From contig JAJFGL010000068.1 of NCBI GenBank assembly GCA_021776135.1, positions 1 to 64,000 on the forward strand: DNA of 64,000 nucleotides. The letters run 5' to 3'. This DNA comes from Kiloniellaceae bacterium. Lineage in GTDB: Bacteria > Pseudomonadota > Alphaproteobacteria > Kiloniellales > J153. Position 1 is the stretch's first letter. Every line of letters starts with the position of its first letter. A program made the position numbers and the translations under genes. Under the pieces are notes generated by a model. The model had not been told where the DNA came from and searched no databases. It saw only the letters and a list, made by a program, of their open reading frames with translations. Below, one piece after another: positions 17,978 to 25,458 of the stretch.

Positions 17978-18382
17978 ATGAAACACAAGATCCTGGTGAT
18001 CGATGACGAAGAGAATATCCGCAAGACCATACGCCTGCAGCTCGAAGGGACCATCTACGAGGTTCTTGAGGCCGAGGACGGGGAAAAGGGCATCCAGGTG
18101 CTCGGCAACGAGAACATCCTGGAGGTCGTCGTGATCATCTGCGATGTCCGCATGCCCAAGGTCAACGGCATCGAGGCCGTCGCCTACTTCCACAAGAATT
18201 ATACCTCCCTCCCGATCATCGTGCTGACCGGTTATCCGGACGTGCAACTGGCGGTCGATTTCATGAAGGGCGGCGTGGTCGATTACCTGGTCAAGCCGGT
18301 GGAGAAGGAAAAGCTGGTGGAGGCGGTCCACAAGGCCGCCCGACAGCACACCATCTTCAGCGGGTCTCAGCCGAAGGTGTGA
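17978..18382 (+). CDS. Single-domain response regulator
   Basis: CheY-like receiver of 134 residues with no output domain. Phosphorylation-site residues are complete: acidic pair Asp9/Asp10, phospho-acceptor Asp56 (IICDVRMP), Thr84 (VLTGYPD) and Lys106 (YLVKPVEK). The ATG at 17978 follows the kinase stop by one base and has GGGGAGG at 17962-17968. It is presumably phosphorylated by the adjacent kinase and passes the signal on by protein contact; the target is unknown. After the stop, a G+C-rich inverted stretch (18386-18416) may end transcription. Confidence 0.92.
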   Translation: MKHKILVIDDEENIRKTIRLQLEGTIYEVLEAEDGEKGIQVLGNENILEVVVIICDVRMPKVNGIEAVAYFHKNYTSLPIIVLTGYPDVQLAVDFMKGGVVDYLVKPVEKEKLVEAVHKAARQHTIFSGSQPKV

Positions 18383-18483
18383 TACCCGCGCCGGCGGGCT
18401 CCGCGGCGCCGGCGCGGTGCCGCCCGGCCCTCACTTGCGTTGCCCGTATCCTCGCTACACCAGGGCGTGATCGGCGTCGGCTC

Positions 18484-18513
18484 TTGACAAGGCGGCCGAC
18501 AATACTGTTTGAT
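18484..18513 (+). promoter_or_regulatory. Predicted promoter of the methionine operon leader
   Basis: TTGACA at 18484-18489 is a perfect -35 box; TTTGAT (18508-18513, 18-bp spacer) is the best -10 candidate. A start site about seven bases later would be near 18520, exactly where the SAM-II aptamer begins, which supports the choice. Confidence 0.6.
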
Positions 18514-18519
18514 GATCCT

Positions 18520-18572
18520 AGCGCCGATTTGAGAGCTTAGCTTGCGGGCGCTTTACAAATGCGGCTAAAGCG
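18520..18572 (+). ncRNA. SAM-II riboswitch (metA RNA motif)
   Basis: Aptamer that senses S-adenosylmethionine upstream of methionine-synthesis genes. P1 is GCGCC (18521-18525) with GGCGC (18547-18551). The loop begins with the conserved GATTT (18526-18530). Pseudoknot strands: TTGC (18542-18545) with GCGG (18561-18564), and GCTT (18535-18538) with AAGC (18568-18571). The conserved ACAAAT and GGCTAAAGC blocks are in the expected places. The order of elements matches the well-studied environmental metX aptamer. Its position ahead of osmC-metY-metA is the classical alphaproteobacterial context. Confidence 0.92.
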
Positions 18573-18591
18573 AGCGGATGTTTCCGCCCGG

Positions 18592-18613
18592 CAGCCGCCG
18601 CGGCGGTTTTTTT
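18592..18613 (+). terminator. Intrinsic terminator in the methionine leader
   Basis: A G+C-rich hairpin (18593-18598 with 18603-18608, core CCGC/GCGG) is followed by seven T (18607-18613). It lies 20 bases after the SAM-II aptamer, with a small hairpin (GCGGA/TCCGC, 18574-18587) between. AGCCGC at 18593-18598 is also fully complementary to GCGGCT at 18561-18566 in the aptamer, giving a candidate antiterminator. Confidence 0.8.
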
Positions 18614-18638
18614 GTGCCCGCCCTCTTGGGGACGGCTC

Positions 18639-18688
18639 ACGCGGGATTTGAGGGGCAGCTTGCACCGCGTCACCAAAGCTAAAGCGCC
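18639..18688 (+). ncRNA. Second SAM-II/SAM-V-like aptamer in tandem
   Basis: A second structure with the same order of conserved blocks: P1 ACGCGG (18639-18644) with CCGCGT (18665-18670), loop starting GATTTGAG (18645-18652), CAGCTTGC (18656-18663), and CAAAGCTAAAGC (18674-18685). The stretch between P1 and GCTAAAGC is shorter than in the first aptamer, which recalls SAM-V rather than SAM-II. A hairpin ATGTCCA/TGGACAT (18693-18712) follows, and the osmC ribosome site AGGAG is at 18736-18740. Pseudoknot pairing is less clear than in copy one, so confidence is lower. Confidence 0.65.
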
Positions 18689-18749
18689 ACGGATGTCCAG
18701 ATGCTTGGACATGCGTGGGCCCTTAACCGAGTAATAGGAGTTCCACGTC

Positions 18750-19277
18750 ATGTCCAAGAATTTCAAGCAAGTCTACGACAACACCCAGTCGGCCCTGCGC
18801 GATGCGCCCGGGCAATCCACTGTAACCTTTGAGGCCACGTCCCGTCAGGCCGCGGGGCTGCGCAGCGAAATCTCGATCCGCCAATTCAACTTCGCTGTCG
18901 ACGAGCCGGAGTCCCTGGGCGGCGAGGACAGCGCCGCCAGCCCGGCCGAACTTTTGCTGGCCTCCCTGGCCTCGTGTCAGGAGATCACCTACCGCCTTTA
19001 CGCCGACGCGCTGGACATTCCACTGACCAGTGTCGCGGTGCGGATCGAAGGCGACCTCGACCTGCGCGGTTTTTTCGCCATCGAAGATGGCGTGCGGCCC
19101 GGCTTTCAATCGATCCGCGCCACCGTCCACCTGGATAGCCCGGCGCCGGAATCGGAGCTGACCAGGCTGAAGGAAACCGTCGACAACCATTGCCCGGTGC
19201 TCGATATCGTGCAGCGCGCGACGCCGGTCGAAATAAGTTATGAGCGCGTGCCGCCGCGGCAAAGCGCCGTCGCTTAA
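18750..19277 (+). CDS. OsmC family protein
   Basis: OsmC/Ohr-fold protein of 175 residues, a family of thiol-dependent peroxide reductases and related small proteins. The two redox cysteines are visible: LLLASLASCQEITYRLY and DNHCPVLDIVQRATPVEI. The residues around them fit the general OsmC/YhfA group rather than Ohr. The ATG at 18750 has AGGAG 9-13 bases upstream. It is first in the operon with metY (28-bp gap) and metA behind the SAM-responsive leader, so it is probably linked to sulfur assimilation or to protection of thiol intermediates; the exact job is unknown. Confidence 0.9.
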   Translation: MSKNFKQVYDNTQSALRDAPGQSTVTFEATSRQAAGLRSEISIRQFNFAVDEPESLGGEDSAASPAELLLASLASCQEITYRLYADALDIPLTSVAVRIEGDLDLRGFFAIEDGVRPGFQSIRATVHLDSPAPESELTRLKETVDNHCPVLDIVQRATPVEISYERVPPRQSAVA

Positions 19278-19305
19278 CTCAAGATCGAGGAGAGGGAGAG
19301 AAATC

Positions 19306-20604
19306 ATGGCCATCGATACTAAGAATCCCGAGACACTGGCCCTGCACGCCGGTTACCGCGCCGACCCCACAACCGGGGCGGTCGCGGTGCCGATTTATCA
19401 AACCACGGCCTACCAGTTCGATCATTCTCAACACGCGGAGAATCTTTTCGCCCTGAAGGAGATGGGCAACATCTACAGCCGCATCATGAATCCGACCAAC
19501 GATGTTTTAGAACAGCGCGTGACGGCGCTGGAAGGCGGTGCGGCGGCCCTGGCCCTAAGCTCGGGCCAGGCCGCCTCGGCCATCGCGGTGCAGAATATCG
19601 CCCAGGCCGGCGACAACATCGTATCCTCGACAGACCTTTACGGCGGCACCTGGAATCTCTTCGCCAATACCTTCAAGACCATGGGCATTGAGGTACGCTT
19701 CGTCGATCCCGCCGACCCGCAGGCCTTCCGCAAGGCAACCGACGACAAGACCCGCGCCTTTTATGCCGAGACCCTGCCCAACCCGAAGCTGAAGGTCTTC
19801 CCGATCCGCGAGGTCGCCGACATCGCAAACGACATCGGCATCCCGCTTATCGCCGACAACACGGCGGCGCCGATCCTGTGTAAGCCGCTCGAACACGGCG
19901 CCCACATCGTCGTGTATTCGACCACCAAGTATATTGGCGGTCACGGTACCTCGATCGGCGGCCTGATCGTCGATGGCGGCACCTTCGATTGGGAAAAACA
20001 CGCGGAGCGCTTTCCCATGCTCAACCAGCCCGACCCCAGCTACCACGGCGCGGTCTGGACCGAGGCGACCAAGCCCCTGGGCCCCGTGGCTTATATCATC
20101 AAGGCCCGGGTCACCTTGCTGCGCGATCTGGGTTCATCCATGTCGCCCTTCAACGCCTTCCAGTTCATTCAGGGTTTGGAAACACTGCCCCTGCGGATGC
20201 GGGAACACTGCCGCAACACCCAGGCGACCGCCGATTTCCTAGCCAATCACGAGGCGGTCGAAACCGTGATCCATCCCAGCCGCCACACGGGCGAGGACAA
20301 GCGCCGGGCCGATACCTATCTGCAAGGCGGTTACGGCGGGCTGCTCGGCTTCGAACTCAAGGCCGGTAAGGAGGCCGGGCGGCGCTTCATCGACGCGCTT
20401 CAATTATTCTATCACGTCGCCAACATCGGCGACGCGCGCAGCCTGGCCATTCACCCGGCGACCACCACCCACTCGCAGCTATCAAGCGAAGAACGCTTGG
20501 CGACCGGCGTGACCGACGGCTATGTCCGCCTGTCTATAGGCATCGAGCATATCGACGACATCCTGGCCGACCTCGGCCAAGCGCTAAAAGCCTCGAACGG
20601 CTAA
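19306..20604 (+). CDS. metY: O-acetylhomoserine sulfhydrylase
   Basis: PLP enzyme that makes homocysteine from O-acetylhomoserine and sulfide in direct sulfhydrylation. The 432-residue protein matches the family: ETLALHAGYRADPTTGAVAVPIYQTTAYQF, NIYSRIMNPTNDVLEQR, and the PLP-lysine STTKYIGGHGTSIGG. The long region after the PLP site (GGTFDWEKHAERFP, YHGAVWTEA) separates it from cystathionine gamma-synthase. ATG at 19306 has GAGGGAGAG upstream; an earlier in-frame start at 19240 overlaps osmC and is not supported. The next gene, metA, would supply the substrate. Confidence 0.95.
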   Translation: MAIDTKNPETLALHAGYRADPTTGAVAVPIYQTTAYQFDHSQHAENLFALKEMGNIYSRIMNPTNDVLEQRVTALEGGAAALALSSGQAASAIAVQNIAQAGDNIVSSTDLYGGTWNLFANTFKTMGIEVRFVDPADPQAFRKATDDKTRAFYAETLPNPKLKVFPIREVADIANDIGIPLIADNTAAPILCKPLEHGAHIVVYSTTKYIGGHGTSIGGLIVDGGTFDWEKHAERFPMLNQPDPSYHGAVWTEATKPLGPVAYIIKARVTLLRDLGSSMSPFNAFQFIQGLETLPLRMREHCRNTQATADFLANHEAVETVIHPSRHTGEDKRRADTYLQGGYGGLLGFELKAGKEAGRRFIDALQLFYHVANIGDARSLAIHPATTTHSQLSSEERLATGVTDGYVRLSIGIEHIDDILADLGQALKASNG

Positions 20605-20625
20605 GGGCGGCGCGAAGGGTCCGCC

Positions 20626-21585
20626 ATGCCGATCAAGATACCGAATAATTTACCGGCGCGCCCTATTCTTGAGCGCGAGGGCGTGCGGATCATTAGCGAA
20701 ACCGACGCCATCCGGCAGGATGTCCGGCCCTTGCGTATCGCCCTGCTCAACCTCATGCCCGACAAAATCCGCACCGAGACCCAGTTCGCGAGGGTCATCG
20801 GCTCGACCCCCTTGCAGGTCGAGATGACCTTGCTCAATACCGGCTCTTATAAGTCGCGCAATACGCCGGAAAGCCACCTGATCGACTTTTACAAAACCTG
20901 GGACCAGGTTCGCGGCGAGTTCTTCGACGGTCTGGTCATCACCGGCGCCCCGGTCGAAACCATGCCCTTCAAGGAAGTGGACTACTGGCCCGAGCTGTGC
21001 CAAATCCTCGACTGGGCCCAGACCAACGTCTATCGCGGGTTCTACGTGTGCTGGGGCGCCCAGGCCGCGCTCCAACACTACCACGGAGTGCCGAAGCATC
21101 ATCTGCCGCGCAAGAAGTTCGGCATCTTCCGCCACCGCATCGTCAAGGCGGAATCAAGCCTGCTGATCGGCTTCAACGACGAGTTCTCGATCCCCGTATC
21201 GCGCCACACCGAAACCCGCAAAAGCGACCTGCCGGACAAGCCGGGCCTGAACGTGCTGGCGGAATCCACGGAGTCCGGCCTGTGCCTCATGGAGGATATT
21301 CGGCACCGCGCGGTCTATATGTTCAATCATCTGGAATACGACGCCGATACCCTGAAAGGCGAATACGAACGCGACCTCGAAGCCGGAGAGTTGATCCAAA
21401 TCCCGGAAAACTATTTTCCCGGCGATAACCCCGACCATCCGCCGACCAATCAATGGCGCTCCTACGCTCACCTCCTATTCTGGAACTGGATCGGCGAGAT
21501 GTATCAGCACACCCCCTTCGACATCGCCAAGATAGGCGCCAAATGCGCCGCGGCGGCGCGGGGGGATTTGGATAAGGCGGGGTGA
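20626..21585 (+). CDS. metA: Homoserine O-acetyltransferase, MetA family
   Basis: Activates homoserine for methionine synthesis. The 319-residue protein is of the MetA (glutamine-amidotransferase-like) fold: FYVCWGAQAALQHY with catalytic Cys142, RHTETRKSDL with the histidine, and HLEYDADTLKGEYERD with the Glu/His region. Residue 111 is Glu (GAPVETMPF). Work on MetA proteins showed Glu at 111 favours acetyl-CoA and Gly favours succinyl-CoA, so this should be an acetyltransferase despite the usual family name. That agrees with metY 21 bp upstream. Confidence 0.93.
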   Translation: MPIKIPNNLPARPILEREGVRIISETDAIRQDVRPLRIALLNLMPDKIRTETQFARVIGSTPLQVEMTLLNTGSYKSRNTPESHLIDFYKTWDQVRGEFFDGLVITGAPVETMPFKEVDYWPELCQILDWAQTNVYRGFYVCWGAQAALQHYHGVPKHHLPRKKFGIFRHRIVKAESSLLIGFNDEFSIPVSRHTETRKSDLPDKPGLNVLAESTESGLCLMEDIRHRAVYMFNHLEYDADTLKGEYERDLEAGELIQIPENYFPGDNPDHPPTNQWRSYAHLLFWNWIGEMYQHTPFDIAKIGAKCAAAARGDLDKAG

Positions 21586-21628
21586 GGGGGGAAGCCAAGC
21601 GAGTATTGAAATCCATCACCACCCCATT

Positions 21629-21711
21629 GTCACCCACGGGCTTGACCCGTGGGTCCATCGGCGGGCGAGACTCGGACCTCGATGGATTGCCGGGTCAAGC
21701 CCGGCAATAAC
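21629..21711. repeat. Two-hairpin palindromic repeat, copy C
   Basis: Left arm from 21629 has stem CCCACGGG with loop CTTGA; right arm to 21711 has stem TTGCCGGG with loop TCAAG. Stems differ between the arms but each is self-complementary. It lies just after metA and may end the methionine transcript. Confidence 0.9.
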
Positions 21712-21747
21712 GAGAGGAAGGTGGGAGCACTCCTGGCCAACGGCGGC

Positions 21748-22098
21748 TCATGCTTCGTGACCGCCAGCCGCCCCAGTCGCCCCCCTACTCAAGCCCGGTT
21801 TAATCTTCGCCAAATCGATCAAAATTCTGTTGATTCCCAGACGACACGCAATGCTTCGAACGATTTCAATCGCTAATTCCTGGGAAAGGCCGCATCCAAA
21901 ATCAATTATCTTAATATCGGTTCCGATATCCCTTCCGTCATCTTTGAACCAGATCGCGCAACGTGTGGCACGCCTTCTGTCGCCATAGGGTTCTGGGCAA
22001 ATCCATATACAAGGTTCGTCTTCACAGATCATTTCCGCTTGGGTTCGTGGCCATACTGTTCGCTGATGGAACTCATTAGCAAAGATAACTTCGGTCAT
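21748..22098 (-). CDS. Hypothetical protein, unrecognised
   Basis: I do not recognise this gene. From the ATG at 22098 it encodes 116 residues beginning MTEVIFANEFHQRTVWPRTQ; an earlier start at 22185 would give 145. The middle is cysteine-containing (EDEPCIWICPEPYGDRR, KIIDFGCGLSQEL) and the end is basic and glycine-rich. Base composition is more A+T-rich than neighbouring genes. Its last codons lie in a segment (21792-21816) that is repeated upstream of hemB, so the C-terminus may have been acquired with an insertion. It precedes higA on the same strand by 129 bp. Confidence 0.5.
   Translation of the reverse strand: MTEVIFANEFHQRTVWPRTQAEMICEDEPCIWICPEPYGDRRRATRCAIWFKDDGRDIGTDIKIIDFGCGLSQELAIEIVRSIACRLGINRILIDLAKIKPGLSRGATGAAGGHEA
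21792..21816. repeat. Direct repeat, left copy (flanks higBA island)
   Basis: AGCCCGGTTTAATCTTCGCC followed by AAATC. It recurs at 22896-22919 with one substitution and one deleted base. The two copies bracket the hypothetical gene and higBA. They may mark an insertion, or both may derive from an unrelated repeat. Confidence 0.6.
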
Positions 22099-22227
22099 GT
22101 CTAACTCTTGCTGCTGGTGGCGTAAATAACTACGAACCACAAGCGTATGTAGCAGGTTTCGCTTTGACCATCGGCTAATCCACAATTTTTTTTAGCGGAA
22201 TTACTACATATTTTATAGCCCCTGCCC

Positions 22228-22554
22228 TCAAGCGGCGCGCGGCTTGATCGTTTTTAGCTCACCCAGGATTTCGCGGCGGCGTTGCATGAGGTCGTAGTCG
22301 GTCTGGAGGCCGAGAAAGTAGCCCTCGGAGACGCCGAAATAGCGGGCCAGGCGCAGGGCCGTGTCCGCCGTGATCGCGCGCTTGCCCAGCACCAGTTCGT
22401 TGATCCGGCGCGGCGACACATTCACGGCCCGCGCCAGCGCGTTCTGGCTCAGGCCCATGGGCTTTAGGAACTCCTCCAAGAGGATTTCCCCAGGGTGCGG
22501 GTTGGGCAGCAGATCGCCCTTATCTTTAGTCGTGGTAATCGACGATTTCGACAT
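22228..22554 (-). CDS. higA: HigA-type antitoxin (addiction module)
   Basis: Antitoxin and autorepressor of 108 residues. It has the VapI/HigA helix-turn-helix: PHPGEILLEEFLKPMGLSQNAL, then VSPRRINELVLGKRAITADT and ALRLARYFGVSEGYFLGLQ. The ATG at 22554 is chosen because it lies within the toxin gene end (29-bp overlap), as usual for higBA, and because the upstream 25 residues of a longer frame lack family similarity. The toxin-first order and overlap match the classical higBA module. It probably binds the repeated TATAACG sites upstream. Confidence 0.93.
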   Translation of the reverse strand: MSKSSITTTKDKGDLLPNPHPGEILLEEFLKPMGLSQNALARAVNVSPRRINELVLGKRAITADTALRLARYFGVSEGYFLGLQTDYDLMQRRREILGELKTIKPRAA

Positions 22555-22810
22555 CGCTCGGCCCTCCTTCGCTCCAAGTAAAGCAGATACGCCATTGCCG
22601 ATTGATACGGATGCTATACTGCCCGGCACGCGCGCCTTTAAGCGTCTCCAGCCGATTTCCCGGCGGCACTCGAAGATCGGCCAAAACTTGCGACTGATTC
22701 AACATACGCAACTTTCTTAGCGCGACGGCCTGAATCTCACCCGGTAACCGGCGGCTCCGCCGACCGTTCCATATGCGCTCAGTCTCTCGGTCGACAAAGT
22801 TGCGGATCAC
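22526..22810 (-). CDS. higB: HigB-type mRNA interferase toxin
   Basis: RelE-superfamily toxin of 94 residues that cleaves mRNA at the ribosome in characterised homologs. The sequence follows the family closely: MIRNFVDRETERIWNG, SRRLPGEIQAVALRKLRMLN, LRVPPGNRLETLKG, then GQYSIRINRQWRICFTW with the catalytic-surface residues. The start is GTG at 22810. A promoter with TATAGT only six bases before this GTG suggests a leaderless transcript. It overlaps higA by 29 bp. Confidence 0.93.
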   Translation of the reverse strand: MIRNFVDRETERIWNGRRSRRLPGEIQAVALRKLRMLNQSQVLADLRVPPGNRLETLKGARAGQYSIRINRQWRICFTWSEGGPSDVEIVDYHD

Positions 22811-22816
22811 GGGAAC

Positions 22817-22855
22817 ACTATAACGCCTCGCGTTATATAACGCAAGACGTTATAA
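22817..22855 (-). promoter_or_regulatory. higBA promoter with four TATAACG operator half-sites
   Basis: Minus-strand promoter: TTGCGT (22845-22840), 17-bp spacer, TATAGT (22822-22817). Four half-sites cover it: TATAACGC (22819-22826), GCGTTATA (22830-22837), TATAACGC (22836-22843) and CGTTATA (22849-22855). The middle two form a perfect 14-bp palindrome, GCGTTATATAACGC (22830-22843). HigA autorepression at this cluster is expected from the family. Confidence 0.8.
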
Positions 22856-22895
22856 AACAATGCCACAAACCCCGCCCCGGTTGCTCCCCTCCCCT

Positions 22896-22919
22896 AGCCC
22901 GGTCTAATCTTCGCAAATC
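22896..22919. repeat. Direct repeat, right copy (flanks higBA island)
   Basis: AGCCCGGTCTAATCTTCGC followed by AAATC, matching 21792-21816 with one change and one missing base. It lies between the higBA operator and the hemB start. Confidence 0.6.
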
Positions 22920-22930
22920 CGCCGTCATAG

Positions 22931-23953
<1,023 letters not shown>

Positions 23954-24092
23954 GCCTGCCATTGCGTGCGATTAACCAAGCCTTCACCTGGCCTTGTTAG
24001 CCTTTTCGCGATTTTGCGGCGATGGGTTATGGTCCGCTTCGCCGTAGGCTTGCCGCACCAGTAACTTTTGTCCCCGAAAGAGCGGAATTATC

Positions 24093-24653
24093 ATGAACGC
24101 ACAAACCGGCAATCCAGGGTTGATCGATAAAAAGCTTCAGTCGGAGATCTACAATCTCATCCACTATATCGATCGTCTGCGTAAGGAAATCGCCGGAATC
24201 GCCCAGGAAAAGAACAGCCAAACCCGCTTCGAGGGCATGGCCGACCGTTTGGACGCGATCATGAATTCGACGGCCGAGGCCACGGACACAATCCTGAGTG
24301 CCATGGAAGTCATCGACGAAACCGTGGACAAGCTGCGGGCTCATCCCGAGCCCAAGGAGATCGATGCCCTGTGCGACCGGATCGCGGAAAAATCCATCGC
24401 CGCCATGGAAGCCTGCAGCTTTCAAGACCTGACCGGCCAGCGGGTCACCAAGGTCGTCGGCTCCCTGCGCTTCGTCGAAGAACGGATCAATTCCATGTCC
24501 GAACTTTGCGGCCGTAAGGAGATCGAATCCCTTGGTCAGGAAATGGACTACGATGGCGATGTCGATCAAGACGACGACGGCGTGCCCCTGGAGGGCCCGC
24601 AGAAGGCCGGCAACGCGGTCTCTCAAGCCGACATCGACGCTCTCTTCGATTAA
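24093..24653 (+). CDS. cheZ: CheZ-like protein phosphatase
   Basis: Probable phosphatase of CheY-like receivers, 186 residues, almost all helical. The catalytic segment AMEACSFQDLTGQRVTKVVGSLRFVEERI contains the Asp and Gln used by CheZ. The C-terminus SQADIDALFD resembles the CheY-binding peptides at the end of CheZ and at the start of FliM. No chemotaxis or flagellar gene lies nearby; the neighbours are hemB and a DUF3105 gene. A role in dephosphorylating one of the stand-alone receivers is possible but unproven. Confidence 0.85.
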   Translation: MNAQTGNPGLIDKKLQSEIYNLIHYIDRLRKEIAGIAQEKNSQTRFEGMADRLDAIMNSTAEATDTILSAMEVIDETVDKLRAHPEPKEIDALCDRIAEKSIAAMEACSFQDLTGQRVTKVVGSLRFVEERINSMSELCGRKEIESLGQEMDYDGDVDQDDDGVPLEGPQKAGNAVSQADIDALFD

Positions 24654-24756
24654 GCGGACATGCCGCGCACGGGTCTCACATGCCTGTGATTTGACGTCCA
24701 GAGGCCCTAAATATATCCCGGTGAGTTGCACAGCCGCATAACCAGGATCCAAGCCC

Positions 24757-25377
24757 ATGGCCAAGTCGAAGAAGCGTAGAAAATCCAAGCAAGCGTCCCA
24801 GATTAGTTGGGGCGGACAAGCTTCGCCGGGCACCGGCCGCTTCAATCTGATACTGGGCGTTATCGCGGCGGTGGCCATCATCGGCGGCGGCGTCTATTGG
24901 TGGCAGGGCCGCGCCGCGCATTCCGACTTCTTGAATCTGGCCAACCGGGGGCAGGCGGCGCTGGAGTCAGTGGAGAACTTCCTCAACCTGGGCCGATCCC
25001 ACCTGGCGCCCGGAGAGGGCCGCGCCTATAGCACCTCGACACCGACCTCCGGCCCCCACGACCCCTTCCCCACCATGCCCGGATTTTATGAAACGCCGCA
25101 GCCGCCGACCAAGCTGGTCCACGCCCTGGAACACGGTATGATCGTCCTCTATTACGACAAACCGGCGCCCGAGGTTATGGAACAGCTAAAAAGCTGGGCA
25201 TCGCTCTACACCGGGCTTTGGGACGGCATGGTGGTCACACGCTTGTCCGGTTTGGGCACGAATGTGATCGCGACCGCCTGGCGTAAGAAGCTGGAACTCG
25301 ATGCCTTCGACCCGGAGGCGGTCGCCGCCTTCGTCGATGCCTATCGCGGACGCGGGCCGGAAAACCCGGTCCGCTAA
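24757..25377 (+). CDS. DUF3105 membrane-anchored protein
   Basis: Protein of 206 residues with a lysine/arginine-rich N-terminus (MAKSKKRRKSKQ), one membrane helix (about 30-50; LILGVIAAVAIIGGGVYWW) and an exported domain. The domain shows the DUF3105 pattern: TSGPHDPFPTMPGFYETPQPPTKLVHALEHGMIVLYYD, cited here only in short parts (SGPHDPFP, LVHALEHGMIVLYYDKP). Function unknown. A likely promoter, TTGACG at 24691-24696 with TATATC near 24712, gives it independent expression from cheZ. Confidence 0.8.
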   Translation: MAKSKKRRKSKQASQISWGGQASPGTGRFNLILGVIAAVAIIGGGVYWWQGRAAHSDFLNLANRGQAALESVENFLNLGRSHLAPGEGRAYSTSTPTSGPHDPFPTMPGFYETPQPPTKLVHALEHGMIVLYYDKPAPEVMEQLKSWASLYTGLWDGMVVTRLSGLGTNVIATAWRKKLELDAFDPEAVAAFVDAYRGRGPENPVR

Positions 25378-25458
25378 GGCCTCGCAATTCCTTCGGCCAT
25401 GATACGGGCCACAGTCGGAAAGCTCTCCCGCGCCAACCCGCCAAAAGGTTCCCGGCTA

